Positions 17,193-28,017 of a stretch of DNA of 64,000 bases are shown piece by piece; positions within the stretch are counted from its first letter, which is position 1; every line of letters starts with the position of its first letter. The DNA comes from M3007 sp965249785. Its GTDB lineage: Bacteria > Bacteroidota > Bacteroidia > Chitinophagales > Saprospiraceae. Both the position numbers and the translations under genes were made by a program. Under the pieces are notes generated by a model that was given only the letters and a program-made list of their open reading frames with translations, had not been told where the DNA came from and did not search any database. The stretch is from positions 1-64,000 of the forward strand of contig CBDFMU010000012.1 of the NCBI GenBank assembly GCA_965249785.1, given 5' to 3'.

Positions 17193-18056
17193 TCAAGAAT
17201 CCTGCAAATTTGGTTCCTGCTCAACTTTCTCCGTAGCCACAGCCACTTCTCCCGCAAAGACCGGTGTCGCTGGGCCACAAAGCCACACTTCCCGGAAGCC
17301 CTGGCCATCGGTTTGAAAACGTACAGACAAATCTCCGCCCTGCGCTTGTACCGATATTTCTCCGGTATCATCGGCGGTTTTTTCGCGCACGGCATAAGCC
17401 AGCACGGCGGCGGTGACGCCTGTTCCGCAGGCCAGCGTTTCGTCTTCTACCCCGCGTTCGTAGGTACGAATGCGTAGTCCATGCGGGGTCGTCTCCACCA
17501 GATTAACATTGATACCCGTCTCCCGGAAACGGTCGGAATAGCGCACAGCACGGCCCGCTTCCACCATATTTACTTTGTCTAGATTATCCACAAATTGCAC
17601 GTAATGGGGCGACCCAGTATTTAAAATATACGTGTTAATGTTGTGTCGTTCAATGTTTTGTACATCCATCATTTTTAATTCTACCCAATATTTTGCATTT
17701 CCGCTGGGGAGGTCAGTGTTTGCATTAGCCACACGCACCTGCGCCTCGTGCGGCCCGTCAATGGCCAAAAACCGAAAATGTCCATGACTCATGCCCAAGT
17801 CCTGCGCAAAGGCAGCGATGCAACGCCCGCCATTGCCGCACATACTGCTTTCGCGCCCGTCGGCATTGAAATAAATCATCTCAAAATCGTAGTCGGCGTG
17901 ATTTTGCAGCAAGATCAAGCCATCCGCACCAATCCCAAACCGACGATCACAGAGCCGCTCAATGAGTGCTGTATCGGCACGCGTGAGGAGCTGTTGTTGG
18001 CGTTGGTCCAGCATGACAAAATCGTTGCCCGCACCCTGATATTTCCAGAATTTCAT
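17193..18056 (-). CDS. dapF: Diaminopimelate epimerase DapF
   Basis: Interconverts LL- and meso-diaminopimelate in lysine and peptidoglycan synthesis. The two catalytic cysteines are visible: Cys73 in MCGNGGRC and Cys210 in LACGTGVTAA. The start KFWKYQGAGNDFVMLD and the GIGADGLILL segment are typical. The protein is 287 residues, slightly longer at the C-terminus (a tail ending KVEQEPNLQDS). The frame is complete. Confidence 0.95.
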   Translation of the reverse strand: MKFWKYQGAGNDFVMLDQRQQQLLTRADTALIERLCDRRFGIGADGLILLQNHADYDFEMIYFNADGRESSMCGNGGRCIAAFAQDLGMSHGHFRFLAIDGPHEAQVRVANANTDLPSGNAKYWVELKMMDVQNIERHNINTYILNTGSPHYVQFVDNLDKVNMVEAGRAVRYSDRFRETGINVNLVETTPHGLRIRTYERGVEDETLACGTGVTAAVLAYAVREKTADDTGEISVQAQGGDLSVRFQTDGQGFREVWLCGPATPVFAGEVAVATEKVEQEPNLQDS

Positions 18057-18653
18057 CTTATAAAGTTATTTATCTTACCTGCCTAAACCAAGAAATATCA
18101 CTGGGATAGTTGGTTTAGAGGGGTTTAGTTTTTTGAGTATTTGAAGATTTGAGTATTCGATCAATTACCTGATTATCAATTGTTTTGATCAACTACTCAA
18201 ATACTGGCATGTTCAAAAACATTACAAAGGTCTGCCAAGTTCTCGCAGGTACCAACCTCGAAAGACGAAAGATTGTTATCGTAATGGGAAGAGGACGAGA
18301 ATGTTTAGAATCTCCTTCGCTGTGGCGGTTAAAGTGGAGAAAGATTGATGGTCAGTTCATTATAAATTCGCTGTATTCAAAACTACACTGCATGGATTAT
18401 GAAACAATGTACACACAAAAACTTTCTCAAAAAACAAGGTCATTACTAAGTCAAAAAACGTTGGTCTGACTATTGCAAGCTGGAGTTGTTTTATCTTCGG
18501 CATCTTCTTTCCACCAAAAAATCAGCAAAAAGCGTACAACCTTAAGAGCAAACGGCTCGTCTATACCAACTACGCTTGCTCCGGCGGAAAAGGTACGGTC
18601 TAAACTAAAAAGGGAAGACTTGCGTTTTCGTAAGCGTAATACTAACAAAAACT
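18057..18653. other. Intergenic region with palindromic element copy 2
   Basis: Apart from the degraded element at 18124-18216 no gene is supported. A 94-codon frame at 18185-18469 overlaps the element and has no family features. The htrA promoter should lie in the last 200 bases, but no clear -7 box stands out. Confidence 0.45.
18124..18216. mobile_element. MITE-like long-palindrome element, copy 2 (termini lost)
   Basis: The core matches the other three copies: TTTGAGTATTTGAAGATTTG, GAGTATTCGATCAATTACCT and the 3' arm ATCAACTACTCAAATACTGG. Neither terminal TACAYTGTAA repeat nor a flanking duplication is recognisable, so this copy looks older. Same orientation as the others. Confidence 0.65.
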
Positions 18654-20090
18654 ATGAGAAAATACTTGCTGCTTTGCCTGGCTTGCGTGGCCAGTTCGTT
18701 GCTCTCTGTCCTTTTATACAGCCAATTGGAGCGTCATAATCAGGTCGTATGGAATAATACCGAAGGCGAAGTTCGATATACTGGTCTGGTGGATAAGCTT
18801 TTCAATGCCCGTTCGACGGGGGAATTCCATTCCGCCGCTCCTACCAATTTCATAGAATCGGCTGAAATCGCTACTCCGGCAGTCGTCAATATCCGGGCAC
18901 TGGTGGAAAACGAAAGCGGCTTTTGGAAGACGGGTTCTATGACGGGTTCCTCGGGATCGGGCGTGATTCTTTCGCCCGATGGTTATGTGGTCACCAATCA
19001 CCACGTGGTGGAGAAAAGCACCGATATTAAAGTGACAATGGCCGATAAGCGCGAATACAAGGCTACTTTGGTCGGTTCTGACCCGTCTACCGATGTGGCT
19101 TTGCTGAAAATTGAAGGAGCCGATCTGCCATTTTTAGTGTTTGGCAACAGCGATTCGGTGCGCGTTGGCGAATGGGTATTGGCCGTAGGCAATCCTTTTA
19201 ATCTGGAAAGCACCGTCACGGCGGGCATTGTCAGTGCTAAAGGCCGCAATATCAATATCTTAGGCGGCGGAGCCAGTATAGAATCATTCATTCAAACGGA
19301 TGCTGCCGTGAATCCCGGCAACAGCGGTGGTGCCTTAGTCAATACTGCGGGCGAATTGATTGGTATTAACACCGCAATTATTACTGGATCAGGCACTTAC
19401 GAAGGTTATTCGTTTGCGGTGCCGTCCAATCTGGTGCAAAAAGTCATTCGTGATCTGCGGGAGTTCGGTAATGTGCAGCGCGCCTTTCTGGGCGTTGGTA
19501 TTGAGGATTTGGATAGTGAGCACGCCCGCGAATTTGGGTTGCCCAACGCCGAAGGTATTTTGGTCAATCGTATTACCCCAGATGGGGCTGCTTCCGCCGC
19601 TGGCTTGCAAATTGGCGATGTCATCATCGGGCTGAATAACACGCGGATGCGCAGCACGTCCGAGTTGCAGGAACTCGTTGGCCGCTACCGCCCTGGCGAT
19701 CAAGTGACGCTGGAATACTGGCGGGTGGGCAAAAAATATCGCTCGCGATTGCTTTTGAAAGACGTTAATAATTCTTCCAGTAGTGCCGTGCACGCGCAGG
19801 GAAATGAGTTGGAAGAACAGTTCGGTCTGGAACTCCGCGAATTGAGCCGCGACGAGCGTCGTACCCTACAGATGCAGGGGACGATGGTCAGTAGTGTGCG
19901 GCGCGGAAGCATTGTGTATGAGACCAATATGCAGCCCGGCCTGGTAATCACTTCGGTGAATGGAGCGCAGGTATCCAGCGTGACCGAAGTGGTGGATGCT
20001 ATCAAGAGTGCTTCCAAAAATCTGGTGCTGGACGGCTACTACGAAGGCCAGCCTGATTTGTATTCTTACCGTTTTCGCAAACCCGATTAA
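18654..20090 (+). CDS. degP: Periplasmic serine protease, HtrA/DegP family
   Basis: A 478-residue protease-chaperone for misfolded envelope proteins. An N-terminal membrane or signal segment (residues 4-23) is followed by the trypsin-like domain with catalytic His117 (TNHHVV), Asp147 (TDVALLKI) and Ser224 (GNSGGALVN). Two PDZ domains follow: one from about residue 275 (RAFLGVGIEDLD, with GAASAAGLQIGDVI), and a shorter, more divergent one after about 390 (SIVYETNMQPGLVITSVNG). The layout matches DegP/DegQ. It precedes the PorU-like gene by 80 bases but the latter has its own -7 box. Confidence 0.93.
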   Translation: MRKYLLLCLACVASSLLSVLLYSQLERHNQVVWNNTEGEVRYTGLVDKLFNARSTGEFHSAAPTNFIESAEIATPAVVNIRALVENESGFWKTGSMTGSSGSGVILSPDGYVVTNHHVVEKSTDIKVTMADKREYKATLVGSDPSTDVALLKIEGADLPFLVFGNSDSVRVGEWVLAVGNPFNLESTVTAGIVSAKGRNINILGGGASIESFIQTDAAVNPGNSGGALVNTAGELIGINTAIITGSGTYEGYSFAVPSNLVQKVIRDLREFGNVQRAFLGVGIEDLDSEHAREFGLPNAEGILVNRITPDGAASAAGLQIGDVIIGLNNTRMRSTSELQELVGRYRPGDQVTLEYWRVGKKYRSRLLLKDVNNSSSSAVHAQGNELEEQFGLELRELSRDERRTLQMQGTMVSSVRRGSIVYETNMQPGLVITSVNGAQVSSVTEVVDAIKSASKNLVLDGYYEGQPDLYSYRFRKPD

Positions 20091-20145
20091 AGATACAGAA
20101 TGCCAGTTAGAGCCAAGTTCTAGCTATATTTTATAAGAAACCTGC

Positions 20146-20153
20146 TAATTTTG
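20146..20153 (+). promoter_or_regulatory. Candidate -7 box for the PorU2-like gene
   Basis: TAATTTTG matches the Bacteroidota TAnnTTTG box, 17 bases before the ATG of the C25 peptidase gene. The -33 element is unclear. Confidence 0.4.
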
Positions 20154-20170
20154 CCGATAAAACAGCCACT

Positions 20171-23100
20171 ATGCGCCACTTTTTACTCATTTTTTGCTTT
20201 CTTGCGACAAGTCAGACCGTCCTTTTATGCCAGATGGTGGTGGGCACAGATACCCTGTACGGGAATGAGTGGATTGATTATGGCAAAACTTATTATAAAA
20301 TCGGCATAACTACCGATGGCGTATATCGCATTCCGGCGGCTTCGCTGGCAGCGGCGGGTATTCCGGCCAGTTCCATTTCCGGCCAGGATTTTCGGATGTA
20401 TCATAATGGCCAGCAAACGGCTCTGTTTATCTCTTCTGGCAATGCGCCGCTGGGATCAACGGATTTTATCGAATTTTATGCCCAAAAGAACCGGGACGAA
20501 GTGGATCGGCACTTGTTCGATAATCCAGACCGGGATAATCTGAATCCTCATTACAGTATGTTTACGGACACAGCCGCCTATTTTCTTACCTGGGCAGGTA
20601 CGGGTACGGGGCTGCGTTACACCCAAGTGGAAAATGTCTTAAATGATCTGCCCGCAAAAGAAAATTACTGCTGGTTCAATTACGAATTGATATTTAAAGA
20701 TGAACACATAAAGCGCAAAGAGTCGATTTATGTGGCTAATTCCTGGTTTGATGGCGAAGGATTTGCGGAATACGAAGCAGTAAGTAGTGTATATCAGCTA
20801 TATGCGCCACTACTATATGCTGGTGGCCCAAATACAACTATTGATTTTCGTTACGCTGGTCAATTAGGGGGGCACCTACAGTCTTTGCGTATTAATGACG
20901 CTCTTATTTTAAAGGATACTTTTCTCAATTGGGGCGTAATTCACCATACTGTTTCCGTATCAGGAAGCGCATTTGGCCCTAATTTAAAATTCGAAATGCT
21001 GGGGGAAGCATCCCAGATAGATCGGCACGCTATCAGTTATATTAATGCCCGGTATCCACGGGAATTTAATTTTCTGAATGCCGGTGATGCTTACTTTGAA
21101 TTAAATGGCAGCACTACTGGCGATACCTACCGGTATTTGCAAATGGAAGGTATAAATGGGGCATCTGACGCGATATTATTAGACTTGACGACCAATTCCC
21201 GGTATGTTCCCGTATTAGAGAATAACCAATTGAAGTTTAAGATCAAGGATAGTGGTGCCTCCCAAAATTTGAAATTTATAGTGGCCGGAGCAGGCATCCA
21301 CACCATTCAGGATTTAAAGCCGGTTTCTTTTCGGGATTTCTCTCATTTAGATGGTAATTATGTTATCCTCACCCACCATGCTTTGATGCAGGGTGGTAAT
21401 ACGGCTATTGAAGATTATGCTAATTATCGGTCCAGCTCACCAGGCGGCGGATACAATGTGGTGACGGTGGATGTAACGGAACTATATGACCAGTTTGGCT
21501 ATGGTGTCGTCTTTCATCCAATGGGTATTCGCAATTTTGTCCAATATATTCATCACCATTGGACTAGTCCTAAGTATCTTTTCGTCATTGGTAAGGGATT
21601 AAATTATAGCAGTTTTCGGGATCCAGCGACCCAGGCATCCTTATCTAACACGAGCTTTTTTGTGCCAGTTTATGGTACTCCTGGCACCGATTGGCCATTT
21701 GTAATGCGAAAAGGTGGGCTGAGTGCACCATTGCTCGCCGTAGGCAGGCTGGCAGTGACAAAGCCATCTGAAATAAGAGACTATTTGAATAAAGTAAAAG
21801 AGCGTGATGAAGCCTTGGCTAATCCCGAACAATCATTGGCCAATAAGGCCTGGACGAAAAGGATTATTCAGGGCAGTGGTGGTGGTTCTGCATCAGAGCG
21901 TGTCTTAATAAAGGATTATATAGACGGTTTTGCTGACATTTTGAAAAAGGGTAAAATTGGTGCAGAGGTAGTCAGCTTATATAAAGATTCTAATGACCCG
22001 GTACAATCCTCCGGTTATAATAAACAACAGGAAGTCGTCAATCAAGGGGTTTCTATGTGGACGATTTTTGGCCACTCTTCTCCTGATGTAGTAGACTATG
22101 ATATTGGCCGGGCGAGTGACTATTCCAATAGCCCCCGATACCCCGTAATGATGGTATTAGGCTGTTATTCGGGCCTGGCTTCGCAGGTAAGCAAGGGATT
22201 GGGTGAAGAGTTCATCTTGGCACCAAAAAGCGGAGCCATAGCTTATTTCGCTACCTGTGACTATGGCATTGCCGATGCCTTGGACGTGTATGGTAGAAAA
22301 TACTATCAATTATTGAGTAGTACTGGTTATGGAAGCAGTGTCGGCTTCGTTATGAAAGGAGTTATTGATTCGCTGTATAATCATACCAATTTGCCCAGCC
22401 TGCGATCCATCCTGCACCAGATGGTGCTACAGGGCGATCCGGCGGTTATCATTCCGGCGCAACCCGGACCCGACTATTTGGTAGACAACCAGTCCGTGCG
22501 TATCAATCCTAATCCGGTTACTATCAACGGTTCCAAATATTCCTTTGATTTTGATCTATTGAATATAGGAGAGAATAAAGAAGATTCTATCCAACTCAGG
22601 ATTGAACAAAAACTGCCAAATGATAGTATTCGGCTATTAAAGATAGATACTGTACTAGCTCCATCTTTTAGAAGCACCTATCACTACGCGTTTCCTGCCA
22701 ACGACGAGAAGATGGCCGGTTACAATCGTATTCTGGTAAAAGTAGATGCTGACAACAGAGTCGCTGAACTTCCGATTGCCGCCGAAGGAAATAATGAACT
22801 GGTGGATGCTTCTGGCATCAAAGGTGCAGAAGCCTACTTTTATACCGATGAGATACAACCGATCTATCCGCCGCCATTTTCTATTGTTCCCAAACGGTCG
22901 GTTACTTTGAGTGCCTATACGCCTTATTCCACTAGAAAACTACAACGGTTCAAGTTTGAAATGGATACGTTGGAGACCTTTAATAGTCCATTACTGCAAA
23001 AAAATGAGACTAGCCTATTCGGAGGTCTAATCCAATGGAAGCCAACATTGGATTTAAAAGAAGGCCAGGTATATTATTGGCGGGTAGCTAAAGATACTTT

Positions 23101-25216
23101 AATCGGCAATAAAATAGTTTGGCAACCCAGTTCCTTTATTTGTCTGGAAAATAGCCACCTTGGCTGGAACCAGTCTCATTTTGGACAGTTTATTCAGAAT
23201 TCCTTGAATCTGCTGGACACTGTAGCCCATGAACGTCGCATAGATTTTGCCGAAAACCAGACTTATGCGCTAGTGCAGGTAGCTTTTCGGAGCCCTAATA
23301 GTGATCGTACTACTGGATTAAGTAATGGTTATTATGAAGGCGTTCTGAGTGATTATGAATGGTTAACCTCCGTAGGTACTAAAAATGGAATTGCAGTCAT
23401 GGTAGAGCATCCAACTACTGGTCACGTTATCATAGATCCCCCCTTTGGGCTATATAATCCGACACCACAGATGGATAACCCGGTTTTTTTCTTTGAAACC
23501 AAAGACTCCTCCCAGCGCATTGCCCTGATGAAGTTCCTGGCGGAAGAAGTACCGAATAAGTCGGTGGTTGGAGTGTATGCCATGAATTATGCTAACGATC
23601 CCATTGGTTACGGACCACAGTTTTGGGCCAATGATTCTATTACTTATGGTAAAAACCTATTTCAAGTCTTTGAAGCATTGGGAGCCAAACATATTCGTTC
23701 GCTGGCCAATTTTACCGGCGTACCTTCTCCTTACGGTCTGATCTTCCGAAAAGGGGACCCGGCATTTGATGCAATTGATGTCGTAGTAACTAATACAAGT
23801 CCAGATTCTTTTGTGATCATCCGGCGTGAGTTTCCGGCCAAATGGTATATTGGAAATACAGAAACATCGCTGATTGGCCCGGCAAAAGGCTGGAAAAGTT
23901 TAGAGTGGGCACGGGCTAATTTTGATAATCCGGTTGAAATATCCAATTTGTCGGTCTATGGCGTACGGACGGACGGGCAGGATAGCTTACTGTATAAGTT
24001 GCAGCAACCAAATACTATGGAAATCAGTAGTGTGAATGCAACTAGGTTTCCTTACTTAAAAGTGCTTTACGAAACCAAAGATTCTCTGCTCCATACTTCG
24101 GCGGAATTGCGCCGGTTACGCGTGCTTTATGATCCTTATCCAGAAGGTACTGTGCATCCGGCCGCTTATCTTGCCTTTCATAGTGATACTCTGCAACAGG
24201 GTGATCCGATGAGTGCTTCCGTCGCTTTCGCGAATATATCCGATACACCAATGGATTCTATATTGGTGCGGTTTCGGGTAGAAAATAGTAGTGGGAAGCA
24301 GGATTTGCTACGCAAATTTCGTCCTCTATTGCCCGGCGATACTATACATACGTCAGTAGTCTTTCCAACGCTCACCCTGCAAGGGAGCCAGCGACTGCTA
24401 ATTGATGTTAACCCCGATCAGGCGCAACCAGAATTACTGCATACCAACAACATTTTTGTACAACCTTTCCAGGTACTACGTGATAACCGGAATCCTTTAC
24501 TGGATGTTAGTTTCGACGGTAGCCACATTATGGATGGTGATTTGGTGTCTGCAAAACCCGAAGTAATTGTTACTCTAAAAGATGATAACCATTTTATTCC
24601 AGTAATAGATACTTCCGCCATTAGTCTGCAGGTGGTTTATCCTGACGGTCAAACTTTTCCGCTGCTGGTTAGTGATCCTACGCTGACCTATTTCCCAGCT
24701 AATCCCGGAGATTTACCGCGTAAAAATCAGGCCAGACTGGAGTGGCGGCCCACGTTTACACAAGATGGTGATTATAAACTTGTCGTGAATGGACATGATG
24801 CCGCCGGTAATTTGTCGGCTGCACTGGCTTATTCGGTGAATTTCAAAGTAATTACGAAGTCTTCTATTTCTAATTTGCTTAATTACCCGAATCCATTCTC
24901 CACGTCTACCTGTTTTGTGTATACTATGACGGGTGCCGAATCGCCGGCTAATTTTAAAGTACAAATTATGACGGTGAGTGGTCGGGTAATACGGGAAATA
25001 ACCACTGCGGAATTTGGCTCATTACAAGTAGGCACCCATATTAGTAATTTTTGCTGGGATGGTAAAGACCAGTTTGGTGATCAATTGGCCAATGGCGTAT
25101 ATCTATACCGTGTAGTGGCCAAAAAAGCAGACGGATCAGATTTCGAGGCTTTTGAAAACCAGAAGGCAGACGGTTATTTTAAACAGGGCTTTGGCAAAAT
25201 GGTACTCATGCGATAA
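20171..25216 (+). CDS. porU2: C25-family cysteine peptidase, type IX secretion PorU2-like
   Basis: A 1681-residue surface protein with signal peptide (1-20). The N-terminal region (DTLYGNEWIDYGKTYYKI, then ITTDGVYRIPAASLAAAGIP and FRMYHNGQ) is typical of PorU-type proteins. The gingipain-like C25 domain spans about 360-780 with the catalytic pair His635 (FGHSSPDVVDYD) and Cys665 (VLGCYSGLAS). Large beta-rich regions follow. The last 100 residues (LLNYPNPFS, MTVSGRVIREI, FCWDGKDQFGDQLANGVYLYRV) form a FlgD/type A-like C-terminal domain. PorU is the sortase of the type IX system; PorU2 paralogues are assumed to process or anchor other cargo. Single intact frame. Confidence 0.85.
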   Translation: MRHFLLIFCFLATSQTVLLCQMVVGTDTLYGNEWIDYGKTYYKIGITTDGVYRIPAASLAAAGIPASSISGQDFRMYHNGQQTALFISSGNAPLGSTDFIEFYAQKNRDEVDRHLFDNPDRDNLNPHYSMFTDTAAYFLTWAGTGTGLRYTQVENVLNDLPAKENYCWFNYELIFKDEHIKRKESIYVANSWFDGEGFAEYEAVSSVYQLYAPLLYAGGPNTTIDFRYAGQLGGHLQSLRINDALILKDTFLNWGVIHHTVSVSGSAFGPNLKFEMLGEASQIDRHAISYINARYPREFNFLNAGDAYFELNGSTTGDTYRYLQMEGINGASDAILLDLTTNSRYVPVLENNQLKFKIKDSGASQNLKFIVAGAGIHTIQDLKPVSFRDFSHLDGNYVILTHHALMQGGNTAIEDYANYRSSSPGGGYNVVTVDVTELYDQFGYGVVFHPMGIRNFVQYIHHHWTSPKYLFVIGKGLNYSSFRDPATQASLSNTSFFVPVYGTPGTDWPFVMRKGGLSAPLLAVGRLAVTKPSEIRDYLNKVKERDEALANPEQSLANKAWTKRIIQGSGGGSASERVLIKDYIDGFADILKKGKIGAEVVSLYKDSNDPVQSSGYNKQQEVVNQGVSMWTIFGHSSPDVVDYDIGRASDYSNSPRYPVMMVLGCYSGLASQVSKGLGEEFILAPKSGAIAYFATCDYGIADALDVYGRKYYQLLSSTGYGSSVGFVMKGVIDSLYNHTNLPSLRSILHQMVLQGDPAVIIPAQPGPDYLVDNQSVRINPNPVTINGSKYSFDFDLLNIGENKEDSIQLRIEQKLPNDSIRLLKIDTVLAPSFRSTYHYAFPANDEKMAGYNRILVKVDADNRVAELPIAAEGNNELVDASGIKGAEAYFYTDEIQPIYPPPFSIVPKRSVTLSAYTPYSTRKLQRFKFEMDTLETFNSPLLQKNETSLFGGLIQWKPTLDLKEGQVYYWRVAKDTLIGNKIVWQPSSFICLENSHLGWNQSHFGQFIQNSLNLLDTVAHERRIDFAENQTYALVQVAFRSPNSDRTTGLSNGYYEGVLSDYEWLTSVGTKNGIAVMVEHPTTGHVIIDPPFGLYNPTPQMDNPVFFFETKDSSQRIALMKFLAEEVPNKSVVGVYAMNYANDPIGYGPQFWANDSITYGKNLFQVFEALGAKHIRSLANFTGVPSPYGLIFRKGDPAFDAIDVVVTNTSPDSFVIIRREFPAKWYIGNTETSLIGPAKGWKSLEWARANFDNPVEISNLSVYGVRTDGQDSLLYKLQQPNTMEISSVNATRFPYLKVLYETKDSLLHTSAELRRLRVLYDPYPEGTVHPAAYLAFHSDTLQQGDPMSASVAFANISDTPMDSILVRFRVENSSGKQDLLRKFRPLLPGDTIHTSVVFPTLTLQGSQRLLIDVNPDQAQPELLHTNNIFVQPFQVLRDNRNPLLDVSFDGSHIMDGDLVSAKPEVIVTLKDDNHFIPVIDTSAISLQVVYPDGQTFPLLVSDPTLTYFPANPGDLPRKNQARLEWRPTFTQDGDYKLVVNGHDAAGNLSAALAYSVNFKVITKSSISNLLNYPNPFSTSTCFVYTMTGAESPANFKVQIMTVSGRVIREITTAEFGSLQVGTHISNFCWDGKDQFGDQLANGVYLYRVVAKKADGSDFEAFENQKADGYFKQGFGKMVLMR

Positions 25217-25292
25217 ATAGCGCAAATCCTGTTGTAGTCAATACACAGTGGCTTGGAATGAAAGTAAAATGCAAAGTACTAACAATCAAATA

Positions 25293-25336
25293 ACTCAACA
25301 GCCTCAACATTTTCAACCTCTCAACTTTTACTATAA
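25293..25336 (+). repeat. Leader repeat of CTCAAC units before asnB
   Basis: Reads CTCAACAGC CTCAACATT TTCAACCT CTCAACTTT shortly before the asnB ATG. A close relative precedes the FKBP gene on the minus strand (63033-63080). Confidence 0.5.
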
Positions 25337-25355
25337 ACCACTCTAAACTACCTAT

Positions 25356-27169
25356 ATGTGTGGAATTGCAGGCATTATAGATAAACAAAATAATTTATCT
25401 GCGGACAGCCTGTTGAAGAGCGTGAAAGATATGACCGATGCGGCTCAGCATAGAGGACCAGATGGAGAAGGTTTTTATCAGTATAATTGTCTGGCGTTTG
25501 GGCACCGGCGCCTATCCGTTATAGATTTGAGTACAGACGGTATTCAACCAATGCTGTGGCGGAATAAATATATTATCACCTTCAATGGAGAAATATATAA
25601 TTATATTGAAATAAAAGCTTTGCTGATGGGGCAAGGTTATCTTTTTTACACTAAAACAGACACGGAAGTAATTCTTGCCAGCTACGACTATTGGGGAGAG
25701 GATTGTGTACTACAGTTTAATGGAATGTGGGCTTTTGCTATTCATAATAAGGAGACTAATCAGGTATTTTGTTCTCGTGATCGGTTTGGAGTAAAACCTT
25801 TTTATTTCACGCAAGATGCTAATTGTTTCATTTTTGGCTCTGAAATAAAGCAGTTACTGACGCAGCTAAATACCGTAAAAGCAAACATAGAGATTGTTGT
25901 AAATTATCTGCTCTTAAATCTTTTTGATTATGACGAGCACACTTTTTTTGAAAATATTTACAAGCTGAATGGGGGTCATAATCTTATCTACAATTTAAGT
26001 GACCACACTTTTTCTGTAAAAAAATATTATTCTATAGCATTCCGGGAGGATGTAAGTCGTTTAAATGAACAGGAAGCTATTGATTGTTTTACGCAAGCAT
26101 TTGCGCGTTCCATTCAATACAGACTGCGTTCCGACGTAAAAGTCGGGACGTGCTTAAGTGGTGGCCTGGATAGTTCTGCCATTGCTGCCATATCCAATGA
26201 ACAGCATAGTCGTTTATCTAATTTGCCCTTTTGTGCTATAACTGCCAGTAGTACCCAACCAGAATTTGATGAGTACCAGTATGCACAAGAGGTTGTGGAG
26301 CACCTCCAACTGGATTCTTATGTTACCAGACCCAGTAAAGACGATTTTTTGCAATACATAACTACCGTAATTCGTACGCAGGAATACCCGTTTGCGGGGC
26401 CTAGCGTGTTCATGCAATATTTTGTCATGAAAAAGGCAAAAGAAGCATGTATTACTGTTTTATTAGATGGACAGGGAGCGGATGAGACGCTTTTAGGTTA
26501 TCGCAGATATATTCCTATTGTAATAGTCAAAGATGGATTTATGAATTTTTTGTATAAATCGAAAAAAATATGTGAAAGATATGCTATATCATTCGTAGAA
26601 GTTCTAAAAAACTACGGTTACTTTACTAGTCCTAAGTTGCGTTTCTGGAAGCAAACCCATAAGTTTTTGCTTAACAAATCATACCGTAAATTTTTACGCT
26701 ATGATTTGCTTAAAATATATGCTGATAATTACGATAAACCTTTTAATTTGCAGAAATTAGAAATTCTTACTACACAAATTCCTCATTTACTTCGATTTGA
26801 AGATAAAAACTCGATGGCACATTCTATTGAGACCAGATTGCCTTTTATGGACTGGGAGCTTTTAGAAATTTCACTGGCTATCAACCAGAATTTTAAGCTT
26901 AATGCAGGCTGGAGTAAATGGGTATTAAGAAAATCCGTAGAGAAGGCGTTGCCTGCAAGTATTGTATGGCGAAAAAACAAGATTGGTTTTAATGCGCCTA
27001 TTAAAGACTGGATGGATAGCGATTTTTTGGAGAGTATGCGATCAGATATAAACCGCTCGCCCTGCTAAAGCACTTACTAAAAAATATTCCTGCTAATTTA
27101 GACCAGAATCAGCTGTGGCGATTGTTTAATATTGCCAAATGGGAAAAAACATTTAGCGTTTCGATATGA
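25356..27169 (+). CDS. asnB: Asparagine synthase (glutamine-hydrolysing), frameshifted near the 3' end
   Basis: Makes asparagine, or amidates a sugar acid or other substrate, using glutamine ammonia. The nucleophile Cys2 is in MCGIAG; the class II amidotransferase domain has RRLSVIDLS and TFNGEIYNY. The synthetase domain has the ATP loop CLSGGLDSS and LLDGQGADETLLGY. In the main frame the protein ends early at 27068 (INRSPC). One base later in frame the reading continues LLKHLLKNIP and ends LWRLFNIAKWEKTF with TGA at 27167-27169, the expected AsnB tail. That stop overlaps the next ATG. The shift lies at a CCC run near 27060. In this glycan context AsnB-like enzymes may modify uronic acids. 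Confidence 0.88.
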
Positions 27170-28017
27170 AAGAATCGTTGGTAAAATTGCTGGCATCGCT
27201 ATTTAGAAAAATGCCCTATTTTAGGGGCAAGCACCGCATATCTGTACTATTACATAGTATTATGCGTAATGACGAGTGGTCAGTACCAGAATTCCTGGTT
27301 AAAAATCAGGATGGCTCTATATTTTTGATAGATGTAAGGTCTGAAACCCATCAAATACCTTTTTGGTGTGGTATATATGACACACCATTGATAGAAAAAT
27401 TTAATAGTTTGTTTGAAAAAAATTGGGTAGTATTAGATGTTGGAGCCAATATCGGTTATTATAGTATTCCATTTGGCCGACATCTGCAGTCTATTGGTGG
27501 GGTAGTGTACGCTTTTGAGCCTTTTTCCTCTAATTACACTAATCTCTGTAAAGCGATTGGAGCTAATTCGCTCTATAACGTTCAGCCATATAATATTGCG
27601 CTTGGTGAGAAAGAAGCTACCCTGAGTATTAGTATGGTAGAGGATGGTAATACTGGTAATGGGGTGATACTCAATGATGTATTAAAAACAGAAGCAGAAA
27701 GTCATTTTTTTAAAGTAGAGACGATAGCTGTGGTTGCGTTGGATAATTTTGCAAACAATAAGATAGAAAGATGCGATTTTATAAAAATAGATATAGAAGG
27801 ATATGAAATTTATTTTTTAAGAGGAGCCAAAGAATTTATTAAAAAACACCAGCCAATTATTTATGGCGAATTCAGTTCCTATTTTATCAAAAAATTTGAT
27901 TACTCCCTGCAAGAGTTATCGGATTTTTGCAAAGAAAATAACTATAAAATATATAGTCAAATAAAAATAAATGGACGCAAATTAACTAAATTTGAGCTAG
28001 TGAGCGGAGAATATTGA
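27166..28017 (+). CDS. FkbM family methyltransferase
   Basis: A 283-residue SAM-dependent methyltransferase. The SAM loop is VVLDVGANIGYYSIPFG (about residue 88-104), followed by VVYAFEPFSSNYTNL and the FIKIDIEGYEIYFLRGA motif of the FkbM family, which O-methylates sugars and polyketides. The start ATG overlaps the corrected asnB stop (ATGA), so the two are coupled. The frame ends at 28017, but a neighbouring frame continues ENIEGLEDLLLIPEHFDSDY to a stop at 28085-28087 and resembles a native tail, so a frameshift near 28010 is possible. Likely acts in surface glycan modification. Confidence 0.85.
   Translation: MKESLVKLLASLFRKMPYFRGKHRISVLLHSIMRNDEWSVPEFLVKNQDGSIFLIDVRSETHQIPFWCGIYDTPLIEKFNSLFEKNWVVLDVGANIGYYSIPFGRHLQSIGGVVYAFEPFSSNYTNLCKAIGANSLYNVQPYNIALGEKEATLSISMVEDGNTGNGVILNDVLKTEAESHFFKVETIAVVALDNFANNKIERCDFIKIDIEGYEIYFLRGAKEFIKKHQPIIYGEFSSYFIKKFDYSLQELSDFCKENNYKIYSQIKINGRKLTKFELVSGEY

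Noticed and set aside
18185..18469. 94-codon ORF between dapF and degP
   Set aside because: Begins inside the degraded palindromic element, lacks any family likeness or convincing composition.
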